From contig JBAZWL010000004.1 in NCBI GenBank assembly GCA_041660405.1, positions 1 through 64,000 of the forward strand: a DNA stretch of 64,000 nucleotides. The letters are read 5' to 3'. Within the stretch, counting starts at the first letter, position 1; the number at the start of each line of letters is the position of its first letter. The DNA is from Taibaiella sp041660405. Its GTDB lineage: Bacteria; Bacteroidota; Bacteroidia; Chitinophagales; Chitinophagaceae. The notes beneath the pieces were generated by a model. That model had not been told where the DNA came from. It saw only the letters and a list, made by a program, of their open reading frames with translations, and did no database searches. Positions 18,459-28,081 of this stretch are shown here, in pieces. A program made the translations under genes and the position numbers.

Positions 18459-18505
18459 AAATGGAGGGCCGGTGTTTCTGTAGAAATGCCGGCCCTCCAT
18501 TTTAT
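18459..18505 (+). terminator. Terminator of the two-component operon
   Basis: AAATGGAGGGCCGG (18459-18472) pairs with CCGGCCCTCCATTT (18489-18502), followed by TTATTTT. Confidence 0.9.
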
Positions 18506-18689
18506 TTTCCGTTATCAAATTTCACATCATTGGGGTATTGCCGGTGATTTTATTTCATCCAACCTTTACATCCTGAAACGGCCGTTTCCATTATCTATTT
18601 CCATTCGGATAAAAACAAAAAGCATGTACATGCAGAACCGGAATAGACAAAAAGTTCCTATTAACCCCCAATTTTAAAACCTGTAAATC

Positions 18690-20291
18690 ATGGCAAAACT
18701 ATCAACCACAACAATCGAAAAGATTGCATCGACAAAAATCAAAAGCAGGATTCCTGTTAAGTTCAAAAGAGTATTGGACTCAGTAGCACGCACGTCCTGC
18801 CGTTATGAATCTGCAAACGGACATGTATCTGTTGCTTTCGAAAACAAACAACCAGATGTAAATGAAATCAAGTCCAAATCTATACCACTCTCTGCTCCTA
18901 TGTGCCTGACCAAGGAAGAGGTGAAGGGAAAGAAGGTAGAGAATGAATTGGTTATTGCTGATGGATCAAAAGCCCTCTCCATACTGCCAGGCGGTGTTAT
19001 TGACGGAGAAACACTTCTTCAGAGTGGCCAGTTTAACTATGTTAAGTTTGACAAACGGAAGCCTATATCTGTCAGTACACCTTCCAATCTGTTTATTAAA
19101 ACCAGCGAGACGATAAACCCATCGGGCAATACCAATATCGAAAGCAGTTTGCGTGCAGGAGTCAATAAAATCAAAAGCCCATCCAATTTGGTTAACAAGA
19201 ATGCTGTACCTAACGCAGCCTCCAATTTAAATGTACAGACCTCCACACTTATGGAAAAAACAGGTCTGGATATTGGAGCATCCTTTTTCTACATGGGCAT
19301 CTCTGTAGATGACAGCTTCAGTTTTTCATCGGAGAAATACAGGTACATGTATTTGTACGAGTTTGAACAAACTTGTTTATCCGTAGTGGCCAACAGTGTT
19401 TCCAGTCCTGCTGATATCTTTACAGATAACACGTCCATGAACAAAAACTGGTTGTACATTAAAGAAGTAAAATACGGCAGACGTTTATATGTGCTTATTG
19501 AAAGCGAATATGACCTGGAAGAGTATGCCAATGAGTTGAATGGCAATCTTAACTGGGGCGTTGTTTCAGCAGCATATAAACAGAAAAATACAGGCTCTTC
19601 GTTTTTCTCCAAAACCAATATCCGTATTTTGACCCAAGGAGGTACCAGCCTTGCCATATCCGATCCTGCAGACTTAAAAGCGGCTATCGATAACTATCAG
19701 AGTAAGAAATTCAGTGAGCTGGAGATCGTACCACTTTCTTACAAACTTACCTATATGGATGGTAAGCCCGTGTCCATGGTTTCTCATGCTTTCCTGGACA
19801 GTAATAATTGCCTGGCCATCAGTAAGGTTAGGGTAAGAATTAAAAGTCTTCGCTGTGTAAAATCGGACGATGGAGGAACCAATGAGCAGATATTTGGAGG
19901 CGTAGGTGTTAGATTAATCAATACTGCCGGTAAGATGGTAGCTGTGGATGGCAAGACGATATTGCCAAGCCCCTTACCTTACTCAGGCTATATTCAGTAT
20001 GCCAAGGAATCGGCTCCCTTAATATTAAAAGAGGGACAGCCAAAGGAATTTAGCGCCAGTCAGCAAGGTAAATACCTGGATCTCAACATCTCAAGCCTGG
20101 ATATGCAGATTCAATTACTTCCCTTCATGAAAGAAGATGATGATATTACAGACGATACATTTCTTACAGACGATAAAATGAAAAAATCCATCAGGCAGAT
20201 GTTGATCGATGGCTCCACTATATGCGACTTTGAATTCAGGGACGATCAGTCTAATGTTGTTCTTACTATGGAGATTATGCCTTTATATTAA
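18690..20291 (+). CDS. Cholesterol-dependent-cytolysin-like (thiol-activated cytolysin family) protein
   Basis: 533 aa. Several segments match CDC pore-forming proteins such as perfringolysin in order: ILPGGVIDGETLL (about 98-110, like the YPGALLQAN region), YRYMYLYEFEQTCLSVVAN...PADIF (217-244), VKYGRRLYVLIES (260-272, like VAYGRTIYVKLE), a Gly pair in ILTQGG (316-317, like VVLGGDA), and VPLSYKLTYMDGKPV (347-361, like PISYTSVFLKDN). Domains 1-3 therefore look present. The Trp-rich undecapeptide of domain 4 is absent and no signal peptide is visible. That fits CDC-like proteins of this phylum, possibly a lectin-free pore former; export route and target are unknown. Flanked by terminators, single gene. 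Confidence 0.75.
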   Translation: MAKLSTTTIEKIASTKIKSRIPVKFKRVLDSVARTSCRYESANGHVSVAFENKQPDVNEIKSKSIPLSAPMCLTKEEVKGKKVENELVIADGSKALSILPGGVIDGETLLQSGQFNYVKFDKRKPISVSTPSNLFIKTSETINPSGNTNIESSLRAGVNKIKSPSNLVNKNAVPNAASNLNVQTSTLMEKTGLDIGASFFYMGISVDDSFSFSSEKYRYMYLYEFEQTCLSVVANSVSSPADIFTDNTSMNKNWLYIKEVKYGRRLYVLIESEYDLEEYANELNGNLNWGVVSAAYKQKNTGSSFFSKTNIRILTQGGTSLAISDPADLKAAIDNYQSKKFSELEIVPLSYKLTYMDGKPVSMVSHAFLDSNNCLAISKVRVRIKSLRCVKSDDGGTNEQIFGGVGVRLINTAGKMVAVDGKTILPSPLPYSGYIQYAKESAPLILKEGQPKEFSASQQGKYLDLNISSLDMQIQLLPFMKEDDDITDDTFLTDDKMKKSIRQMLIDGSTICDFEFRDDQSNVVLTMEIMPLY

Positions 20292-20326
20292 TTTCATAAA
20301 GCCTTCTGAAAGGTCAATTATAGTAC

Positions 20327-20358
20327 AAATCCCGGGCAGCATTTGTGTCCGGGATTTT
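20327..20358 (+). terminator. Terminator of the cytolysin-like gene
   Basis: AAATCCCGG (20327-20335) pairs with CCGGGATTT (20349-20357), with the T run partly inside the stem. Confidence 0.75.
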
Positions 20359-20552
20359 CATGCATCTGATCTTCCTGATACACTGCCTCACTACCTTTTT
20401 TATCCGCAATTTTGTTTAAATTGCATTCCCTGCTTTGGATAGATATTTTGCGATTATTTTCTGATATCTGTTACCGGCAGGGCTAACCAATAAGCTTGCA
20501 TTTTTAAGAAAGCTGATAAACTTATTTATTAACTAACAAAAAATTAAAAGCA

Positions 20553-20969
20553 ATGCAAAAAATCTCATTGAATGCCTATTTAATGTTTGAAGGTAATTGT
20601 CGCGAGGCAATGGGCTTTTACCAAAAAGTTTTTGGCGGAGACCTCAACCTGATGACCTATGGTGATATGGACGGAAGCTGCCCTGACGCTACGAAGAATA
20701 ATGTAATGCATGGCCAGCTTATGGGTGGCGAAGCCGAACTAATGGGCGCTGACGAACCACAGGGAGCAAATCTGGGTACAGGCAAAATTCAGCTTGCGCT
20801 TAGTGGATCAGACGAACCAAAACTGCGTAAGATGTTCGAAGCCCTGAGTGAAGGTGGCAAAATCCAGGTTCCGTTGGATAAGCAAATGTGGGGAGACCTC
20901 TTCGGTGCTTTTGTCGATAAATACGGCGTTGGCTGGATGGTTAATATTGGTATGGCAAAGCCTGAATAA
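20553..20969 (+). CDS. VOC-superfamily protein (PhnB/glyoxalase-like)
   Basis: 138 aa with the PhnB-type pattern LNAYLMFEGNCREAMGFYQKVFGG at the start (only part quoted is diagnostic: AMGFYQKVFGG) and the C-terminal DLFGAFVDKYGVGWMVN. The vicinal-oxygen-chelate fold is clear; the reaction is not known for this branch. Single gene with a terminator. Confidence 0.85.
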   Translation: MQKISLNAYLMFEGNCREAMGFYQKVFGGDLNLMTYGDMDGSCPDATKNNVMHGQLMGGEAELMGADEPQGANLGTGKIQLALSGSDEPKLRKMFEALSEGGKIQVPLDKQMWGDLFGAFVDKYGVGWMVNIGMAKPE

Positions 20970-20988
20970 TCAAATAATAATATAAATG

Positions 20989-21016
20989 AAAAAGGGCTGC
21001 AATTGCAGCCCTTTTT
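20989..21016. terminator. Bidirectional terminator
   Basis: AAAAAGGGCTGCAA directly followed by TTGCAGCCCTTTTT; serves the VOC gene (+) and the response regulator (-). Confidence 0.9.
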
Positions 21017-21035
21017 GTATAAGAATTTTAGCACA

Positions 21036-21545
21036 TTACTGCATTCTCGGTTTGATCACCAGGAAATAAATAGAACCCAGGACAATAAGGAAAATTACTG
21101 CGCACAACATCGTAATAGTGTTCTTGTAACCCTTATTGATTACCCGCATTTTGTGCAGTTCACTGGCATTATTGATTACATTCTCAATACGGGAAAATGC
21201 GCTTTCTCCTTTTACTACATAATCGTAAGCGCCATATTTCATGGTATCTACAGCCACATCAATTTTGTCCTGACCAGAAAGAACAATTACCTGAACTGCA
21301 GGATATTCATCTTTCATGGTTTTAAGAATTTCCACACCATTTTTGGCATCCTTAACATGGGAACTTAAGTGGTAATCCAATACTACTATCTCCGGGTTAA
21401 GGTGCATATTTTGTAATGCTTCTTCACCATTATCAAAGACTTTTATCTCATACAGGAAGCGTTCGTTGAGAAAATCCTTCAACATTTCGTTTTGGATCGG
21501 TTCGTCATCAACCAGAAACAGATAACGTTTGGTAGCATTTGCCAT
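21036..21545 (-). CDS. Response regulator with C-terminal membrane anchor
   Basis: 169 aa. A complete receiver domain (about 5-125): acidic pair in FLVDDEP, phosphorylation Asp in VVLDYHL, Ser in VLSGQD, Lys in YVVKGES. In place of an output domain there is a single hydrophobic segment near residues 143-163 (TMLCAVIFLIVLGSIYFLV) and a short basic tail. It is encoded 66 bases downstream of a hybrid kinase on the same strand, so it probably receives phosphate from it at the inner membrane. Receivers tail-anchored in this way are rare; signalling must be by protein contact or as a phosphate sink. Confidence 0.8.
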   Translation of the reverse strand: MANATKRYLFLVDDEPIQNEMLKDFLNERFLYEIKVFDNGEEALQNMHLNPEIVVLDYHLSSHVKDAKNGVEILKTMKDEYPAVQVIVLSGQDKIDVAVDTMKYGAYDYVVKGESAFSRIENVINNASELHKMRVINKGYKNTITMLCAVIFLIVLGSIYFLVIKPRMQ

Positions 21546-21611
21546 AGAATAGATACTTTTTTTGTTTGATGAGCGAAAGATAATAATTGTTTTTGATTTG
21601 TCAAAGCAAGG

Positions 21612-24245
21612 TTATGCCATTACTTGCCGCAGTTCGTCAAAAGCCTTATTGGCAAGGTGTTCTAATTGTGTTATCAATTGAGGCAGGTTTTCACGATGTG
21701 CCGTTTGCCCGGCCGATTGTTCAATCAGGAAAATATTACTTACTTCTTCTTTTACGCCCATATAAGACAACTGTGGTTTCATAGAATGTGCAGCAACTTT
21801 AAGGCTTTCATAGTCCTGCTCTTGAAATGCTGTCTTGATTTTTTCCAGTAGTTTGGGGCCATTATCCAGGAACATGCCAATATATTTCTTTTGTTTGTCA
21901 GGATTGCCACCGGTAAACTGTTTCAGGAAATTCATGTCCGTTACCTGGTCGGGAAGGGCATTTAGGTTTCCCACACCTTTGCTTTCATTGACAGGTAAGG
22001 TATACGGTCTGTCTTGTTTTTTATCTCCCAGTACCATATCCATTTTCAACAGCAGGTCGTCTACCTGGAAAGGTTTGCTGATATAGGCATTCATGCCTGC
22101 ATTCAGGTAACGTTGTACATCTTCCTGAAGCACATTGGCCGTCATAGCAATGATCCTGGTATTCTTTTTATCTCCCGAAAGATTTCTGATCGTGCGTGTG
22201 GCATCCAGTCCATTCATTACCGGCATCTGGATATCCATCAGGATGAGGTCGTAATTGCTTTTACGTACCATATCTACAGCTATTTCCCCATTCTCCGCTA
22301 CTGCAATTTTTATATCAGGAAGCAGCTCTCTAAGCGTGTCTTCGGCTACCAGCCTGTTAAATTCATTGTCTTCAGCCAGTAATATGTTGAGGTTTCGCAG
22401 TCTTTCATAAACATCGTCAGTGATTTGGTCCGGCTTGGTTATAGCGGATTGTTCACTGGCAATGATCAGTGGTATTTCTACTGTAAATACTGTTCCTTCG
22501 CCGGGTTTGCTTTCCACATAAATGTCCCCTTCCATCAGGTCCACCAATTGTTTGGAAATGGTGAGACCAAGGCCTGTTCCGCCAAACCTCCTGGCTGTGT
22601 CTGTACCGGCCTGGGTAAAGCTTTCAAATATTTTTCCAACATAATCCTGGGAAATACCAATGCCGGTATCAATGACCTTAAACTTCAGTGTAACCAGTTG
22701 GTCTGTAATGCTCTTAATGTTGCAATGCAATGCTATAAAGCCTTTGTCGGTAAATTTAATAGCATTACCGATAAGATTGATCAGGATCTGGTTGAGGCGT
22801 GTAGGGTCTCCGATAAGCCTGTCGGGAATTTCAGTATCTGTTTCAATTCTAAGATCGAGGCCTTTCTGTTCTGCTTTAAGTGCCATGATCTCCTGGATAC
22901 TTTGTATCAGATCACGGAGGGAAAAATCTATCTTTTCAATGATAATTTTACCGGCTTCTATTTTGGAAAGATCAAGAATATCATTGATGATTACCAGTAG
23001 ATTATCGGCAGATTGACGAATGACATTAAGGTATTTTAACTGGTCAGGTTTGGGTTCTTTTTCTAACAAAAGCCGGGCAATACCTACAATAGCATTCATG
23101 GGTGTACGGATCTCATGGCTCATATTGGCCATGAATTGCTGCTTTAATTCGGCAGTACGTTCCGCTACTTCTTTTTCCTTTTTTGCTACTTCTATCTGGT
23201 TTTTGATCTGTAGATTTCTAAGCTTGTTCAGCGTAGCCTGCTGAAATATTTCTTCCTTTAGTTTCTCAAATGCTTTAAGATGATAGTAAGCCTGTGGTAT
23301 GTTTCCCATCCGGTCATACAGGTCCGAAAGGAATTCATGAATGCTCATCAGATCATGTCTGCGTAAAGAATCTTTAGCCAGATCATAGGCATGTTCCAGG
23401 TACCCCAGCGCCTTATTCAATTCTCCCTGATGCACATATAACCTGCCTATATAAAACTCCGCTACAATTTCCGCTTCCGGATTATTCAGCTCCTTAGCCT
23501 GTACCAGAGCACGTTCCAGGTATTTCTTTGCATGATTAAAATCGTTGAGGCGATAATACACTTTACCTACACCACTATCTGCAAGCGATCTGCCTTGTGT
23601 TTCTTCTTCTGTAAGCTCCTGGTTTTTCTTAAAATAGGAGAGCGCTTCATCAAAAAATCCTTTCTTAAAATAAATGTCACCAAGCGTATTGTAAATGCTT
23701 ACCAGCCTGCTGTTATCATTATATTTTTCAAAAATGGGCTGGCATTTTAAAGCGTATTCCAGCGCAGTATCATAATCGCCAAGATCGTAATACAGGTTGG
23801 AAATATTGGTAAGATTAATGGTAAGATTTAACTCATTACCCAACATTTCATTGATCTCCAGAGCCGATTCAAAATCGCGCAATGCACTATCCAGGTCACC
23901 GAGATTACGGTATATGCGGCCAAAGTTGTTCAGCACTTTGGCTTCCAGGGTTTTGTCCTTTATTTCCTGTGTGATGATGAATGCTTCAGTAAGTTCATCG
24001 AGGCCGTCTTCATACTCACCCATCAGCCAATAACAGGCGCCTTTATGATTCAGTCCATTACCTACGCCCGCAAGATAGCCTATGGCTTCAGATCTCTCTA
24101 TGATCTCTTCAGCCATGACCATCGCTTTTTCTGTATCGTCATTCCGTATTTCCAGCGTCATGTCAATCAGAATATCTATCTTCTCTTTTTCGTTAGAAGC
24201 TTGTTCGTATTTCTCTTTCAATTGTTGGTAGCGGTGTGTTTCCAT
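21612..24245 (-). CDS. Hybrid sensor kinase: TPR-HisKA-HATPase-REC-Hpt
   Basis: About 877 aa from the ATG at 24245 (a TTG at 24263 is also in frame). Order: TPR array (1-330), coiled coil, HisKA with phospho-His in FMANMSHEIRTPMNAI, HATPase (VIDTGIG, FGGTGLGL), receiver with Asp in LILMDIQMP, and a C-terminal Hpt with His in VAAHSMKPQ. There is no membrane segment or signal peptide, so sensing is cytoplasmic via the TPRs. It has all modules of a phosphorelay; the membrane-anchored receiver downstream is the likely partner. Confidence 0.9.
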   Translation of the reverse strand: METHRYQQLKEKYEQASNEKEKIDILIDMTLEIRNDDTEKAMVMAEEIIERSEAIGYLAGVGNGLNHKGACYWLMGEYEDGLDELTEAFIITQEIKDKTLEAKVLNNFGRIYRNLGDLDSALRDFESALEINEMLGNELNLTINLTNISNLYYDLGDYDTALEYALKCQPIFEKYNDNSRLVSIYNTLGDIYFKKGFFDEALSYFKKNQELTEEETQGRSLADSGVGKVYYRLNDFNHAKKYLERALVQAKELNNPEAEIVAEFYIGRLYVHQGELNKALGYLEHAYDLAKDSLRRHDLMSIHEFLSDLYDRMGNIPQAYYHLKAFEKLKEEIFQQATLNKLRNLQIKNQIEVAKKEKEVAERTAELKQQFMANMSHEIRTPMNAIVGIARLLLEKEPKPDQLKYLNVIRQSADNLLVIINDILDLSKIEAGKIIIEKIDFSLRDLIQSIQEIMALKAEQKGLDLRIETDTEIPDRLIGDPTRLNQILINLIGNAIKFTDKGFIALHCNIKSITDQLVTLKFKVIDTGIGISQDYVGKIFESFTQAGTDTARRFGGTGLGLTISKQLVDLMEGDIYVESKPGEGTVFTVEIPLIIASEQSAITKPDQITDDVYERLRNLNILLAEDNEFNRLVAEDTLRELLPDIKIAVAENGEIAVDMVRKSNYDLILMDIQMPVMNGLDATRTIRNLSGDKKNTRIIAMTANVLQEDVQRYLNAGMNAYISKPFQVDDLLLKMDMVLGDKKQDRPYTLPVNESKGVGNLNALPDQVTDMNFLKQFTGGNPDKQKKYIGMFLDNGPKLLEKIKTAFQEQDYESLKVAAHSMKPQLSYMGVKEEVSNIFLIEQSAGQTAHRENLPQLITQLEHLANKAFDELRQVMA

Positions 24246-24288
24246 CAGAGTCTGGTATTGCAAAAACGGCTTGAAGATAAGTGAAAAT

Positions 24289-24315
24289 CCTGCAGGCGGA
24301 AAGCTTGCAGGATAG
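24289..24315 (-). terminator. Weak terminator-like hairpin
   Basis: ATCCTGCA and TGCAGGAT form an eight-base stem between two minus-strand genes; only a short T tract follows on the minus strand. Confidence 0.4.
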
Positions 24316-24368
24316 TGTTTGGTTATTAAGTTTAATCAGGGTCTTTATTCATTAAAAACCAGGATTGA

Positions 24369-27300
24369 TTATTTGTAATTTTTACTATAAAAACTTTTGT
24401 AAGCTGCATAATCCTTCTTCACAAACAGTTTCGGGAAGTTGGCAGACGAAACCAGGAACATATCATATTCCCCGGCCTTAAATTCCCGGAACAGAATGTT
24501 TACACCTCTTAGCTCATTCATGTATTTTTTTGCCGCTGCTGCCGAAGGAAATTCTTTGCATATAATCAGGCTTTTGCCGGCATCAAATGTAGACATACTT
24601 ACGGTTACACTTTGGTTGTCCTGGCTCATCAGGTTAAAATCAGATATCCCGGATCTTAGCCCAGCAAATTTAGCATCCTGCAGAGCCGAAATAACCACAT
24701 AATGCGGACTAGCCGGTTTGTATTCGTATTGCAGGTTGCCGGAAAGCGTTGAAGTATCAATTGTGTTGTTTGCGCTTAGTGCAGGTTGCAGATTATTCAT
24801 GTTCTCACCAGGCTGTGGATTTTTTTTCATGTATTCCAACACGGCATTGGCCCAGCCTACAAGCGTATCATTAGGATTTGCGGAAACAAATTCCCGCAAC
24901 ATAGTGTCAGCCTCTGGATAATTACCTGTACCGGCTATGGCTATGGCTTTCATCAGGTTGAATTTCTTTCTGAAATCTCCCTGGTTCTTATATTGTTCAT
25001 CAGCCTCTTTTACACGGTTCAGCACATTGGTATATTGCCTTTGAATGAGCTGTCCATATGTTTCATCATAGAAGTTAGAAAGGGTTTCTTTGGGTGTATT
25101 GGACACATTGGCAAAAGGATCAACATCGGCTGTTTGTCCGCTTGCGCCCTTTAATAATTTTGCCCATTCAGAGTCAGGGAATTTGCTTTGCAGTTGTGCA
25201 TTGTATTGCGCAGCAGAAGCCGGCTGGTTTTGGCGCATGTTAATCAGGTAGCGGGTATATAATTCTTCCGCCTGATGTTTATGGTCAGGATACCTGCGGT
25301 CAAGTGTGTCAAAGGTTGTTGTTGCTTTCCCATAATCTTCCAGGAATGTATAATAAGCTTTACTCAGACTGAACAAACCCTCGCGTACCCGCTCATTGGC
25401 TTGTTGCAATTGTTCGGGAGTATGGGGTATTGCAGCATAAAGGGAATCCTCATTAGGCAGATTGCTGCCTTCCTGGCTACCATCATCTTCAGTACCGCCG
25501 GATGATGCAAAATCATTGGAACTACTCGAACTCCTGCGCCAGTTATCTTTCAGCGTACGGTTGCCCCATCTCTGCTTAAAATCATTTTGCCCCTGTTTCA
25601 TCAGGTTAGGATTGGCAAAGTACCAGGTTTGGGTTCCCTGGTTATTATTGAAATTAGTTGCAGTATTGGCTATAGGGCCATTTTGTGCCATGAAAGCGCT
25701 ATCTCTCATTTTGCGCTCCAGATCTCTGACATAATCCCGGATAATATTGCGCTGATCTTTTTCGCTCATGGCGGCCAGGCGCAGCAAGCTATCCTGTTCT
25801 TTTACTTCATTGCCGGGAATAGCAACTTTGTCCAGTGCAAGTGCCCGTTGGCGGGCAAGGCTATATACAGGGTCCTGCGCTGCGGTCAGGAACATTGCGG
25901 CACTGTCGTAAGATTTTTTTGCATTGGAATAATCACTTCTGGAGTAATATTCATCACCTAATGCGGCGAAAGAAAGCCCTTTTTGTTTTCTATTACTCTG
26001 GCTAAGCGAAACACTCTTTTTGAAGCTTTCCAGTGCTTTATCATTTTGCTTGTTTTTCAAAGCTGCTTTACCCATTGCAAAGTAGATCTGATCGTAATAA
26101 GGCCTGAATTTATCATCTCCCGCCATCTTGTCCAGCATCTGCGAAGCATTCATGGTATTGCTACCGTAGTTGATACTGTTGGAAGCAATGTTTTTACGGG
26201 CGTAAAATTCCATTTCCAGGTTAGGATTCAATTCCAGCACCTGTTTGAAGTATTGATCAGATTCTGCATAATGAAGCTGTTGCTGAAGCAATTGGCCACT
26301 CAGAAAGCTGGAACGTAACCGCAACCATTTGGGTATTTCTTTATCTGACGAAACCACAATTAAAGAGGTTGCTGCTTTATTATAATCGCCCCGGTTGAGG
26401 TCTATAAAAGCTTGTTCCAATGCCAGTTTACCTTTTAACCTGTCTGGAAACAGCGCGTCATTCCGCATCATATCCAGCAGGGTCTGTGCATGTCCTTCCT
26501 TCTTGCTTTGCGCAAGCGTGCGGGAAAGCCAGAGCATGGCATCGTTCTTAGCCGATTTATGTTCCAAAGCCCCGGCCAGACCGGTTTTTTCAGGTTCGCT
26601 GTACGTAGTAGGCTTATTTTTATCTGCTTTATCAGTACCGTTTTTCTTTGCCTGATCTTTTTTGTCAATCTCTGCCTGCGAAACAATTTGTTTGAAAGCT
26701 GCGCCTGCATTCTGATAATCAGCTTTGTAATAATAGGCCTGGCCTACCAGCAGGTACAAATCATCCTGCCATTTGGCTCTGGGGTCATGTATTTGTATAC
26801 CCACAGAAGCTTTCCTGATTATGGTGTCCATATCGGAAAGCAATTTGGTACTGTCCCGGTCGGGATCAAAAGGAAATAATGCAATGAGGCTGTCGTAATT
26901 ATCTGTGTTCGACCGGACCATATTGTCTATGGCCTCCTCCATTTTCCTGTTGGCATTAAAGTAATAATTGTAGCGCGTAAAAGTATTCTGGACCACCTTT
27001 CGGGGCAATGTCCATTTCTTTTTCCGCATATCTTCATTGGTATACTTATCCTGCTTCTTTTTGATCTTTATTTCGAAGGCCAGTTTCTTCTTATCTAATT
27101 TTTCCTTTTCCTTTTCTTCTGCTTTTTGTTTGCGTAATGCGGCTCGGGCTTCCCGCACTTTAGAGAGGCTATCGGCCCTGGCAGCCCTAAAGGCTTTCAG
27201 GCTATCCAGTTGTTGCATACGTATAGCTTTCGAAGCCTCCATTGCAGTTTTGACGCTATCATTATATGCTTTTCTTGTCGCTATAAGGCTGTCTGTTGTA

Positions 27301-27860
27301 GCCTTTTGTATTGCTTTTAAGCTGTCAGAGGTATGTTTTCGTGCCTTTGCCAGGCTGTCTTTACGCATTTCTCGGGCATTGGCAACGCTGTCTTTATATC
27401 CTTTACTTTCTTTGTACGCTCTCATGGCAGCCAGGCTGTCACTTACTCTTTTGCGTTCCAGTTTGACCGCGGCCAGCTGGCGTTGTTGTTCTGCGCGTAA
27501 ATTATCGTTGTAAGCTTTAATACTGTCGCTGTAATGGCGTCTGTAATTCATGATACTATCTGCAACCCGTTTGCGTTCGGTTGAGATGGAGTCATTTTTT
27601 CTTTGTTGTGAAGCCTTTTGTTCATTAACCCTTCTTTGTCGTGCTATTTCCACACTGTCCAGGTAATGTTTGCTTTGCTTATAAGTGCGGATAAAATTAA
27701 TGCTGTCCGTACGTTGTTTGGTTGCGGCCTTAATACTGTCCGTCTGTCGTTTTTGAGCAGCTTTGATACTATCGGTATTCTGTGCATGAACTGTAGCCGT
27801 ACTTACCAATAATATTATTAATGCAAATAACCCTGATAAAAAATTAATAACCCTTTCCAA
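24369..27860 (-). CDS. PorW/SprE-like type IX secretion TPR protein
   Basis: About 1163 aa. No Met occurs near the signal peptide; TTG at 27860 gives M-ERVINFLSGLFALIILLV...VHAQ, a proper signal, while the first upstream ATG (28016) would add 52 unlikely residues. After the signal comes a low-complexity region (about 20-230) with some 18 evenly spaced DS(I/L/V) units between basic residues, probably a long charged helix. Then come KVVQNTFTRYNYYFNANRK and many TPRs, and a C-terminal domain ending in FYSKNYK. The TPR part and end match PorW/SprE proteins, which are needed for type IX secretion and gliding in this phylum. Those I know are shorter, so the repeat region is an addition. Confidence 0.75.
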   Translation of the reverse strand: MERVINFLSGLFALIILLVSTATVHAQNTDSIKAAQKRQTDSIKAATKQRTDSINFIRTYKQSKHYLDSVEIARQRRVNEQKASQQRKNDSISTERKRVADSIMNYRRHYSDSIKAYNDNLRAEQQRQLAAVKLERKRVSDSLAAMRAYKESKGYKDSVANAREMRKDSLAKARKHTSDSLKAIQKATTDSLIATRKAYNDSVKTAMEASKAIRMQQLDSLKAFRAARADSLSKVREARAALRKQKAEEKEKEKLDKKKLAFEIKIKKKQDKYTNEDMRKKKWTLPRKVVQNTFTRYNYYFNANRKMEEAIDNMVRSNTDNYDSLIALFPFDPDRDSTKLLSDMDTIIRKASVGIQIHDPRAKWQDDLYLLVGQAYYYKADYQNAGAAFKQIVSQAEIDKKDQAKKNGTDKADKNKPTTYSEPEKTGLAGALEHKSAKNDAMLWLSRTLAQSKKEGHAQTLLDMMRNDALFPDRLKGKLALEQAFIDLNRGDYNKAATSLIVVSSDKEIPKWLRLRSSFLSGQLLQQQLHYAESDQYFKQVLELNPNLEMEFYARKNIASNSINYGSNTMNASQMLDKMAGDDKFRPYYDQIYFAMGKAALKNKQNDKALESFKKSVSLSQSNRKQKGLSFAALGDEYYSRSDYSNAKKSYDSAAMFLTAAQDPVYSLARQRALALDKVAIPGNEVKEQDSLLRLAAMSEKDQRNIIRDYVRDLERKMRDSAFMAQNGPIANTATNFNNNQGTQTWYFANPNLMKQGQNDFKQRWGNRTLKDNWRRSSSSSNDFASSGGTEDDGSQEGSNLPNEDSLYAAIPHTPEQLQQANERVREGLFSLSKAYYTFLEDYGKATTTFDTLDRRYPDHKHQAEELYTRYLINMRQNQPASAAQYNAQLQSKFPDSEWAKLLKGASGQTADVDPFANVSNTPKETLSNFYDETYGQLIQRQYTNVLNRVKEADEQYKNQGDFRKKFNLMKAIAIAGTGNYPEADTMLREFVSANPNDTLVGWANAVLEYMKKNPQPGENMNNLQPALSANNTIDTSTLSGNLQYEYKPASPHYVVISALQDAKFAGLRSGISDFNLMSQDNQSVTVSMSTFDAGKSLIICKEFPSAAAAKKYMNELRGVNILFREFKAGEYDMFLVSSANFPKLFVKKDYAAYKSFYSKNYK

Positions 27861-28081
27861 ATTTTTTTTACTTTTCTTTAAGCACGATATTACAATGAAT
27901 AACTGATTTTTGAATGAAATATTATATGCGAAGGTAAAAAAGAAGCATATATGAAAAATTGGCTGTTGAGGCTTATTTAAAGGGTTCCTAAAAAAAATAA
28001 AAAAAAATATCAGCAAACTGTTGCAAGTCCGAAAAATTTTTATGTATTTTGGAAGCGATTTCGTAAAAATAGAATTTAACT

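Noticed and set aside
18486..18677. 63-codon frame before the cytolysin-like gene
   Set aside because: It begins inside the terminator hairpin of the preceding operon and lacks coding character.
27037..27513. 158-codon plus-strand frame opposite the PorW/SprE-like gene
   Set aside because: Arises from the repeated DS(I/L/V) coding on the other strand; Ala/Leu/Ser-rich with no independent support.
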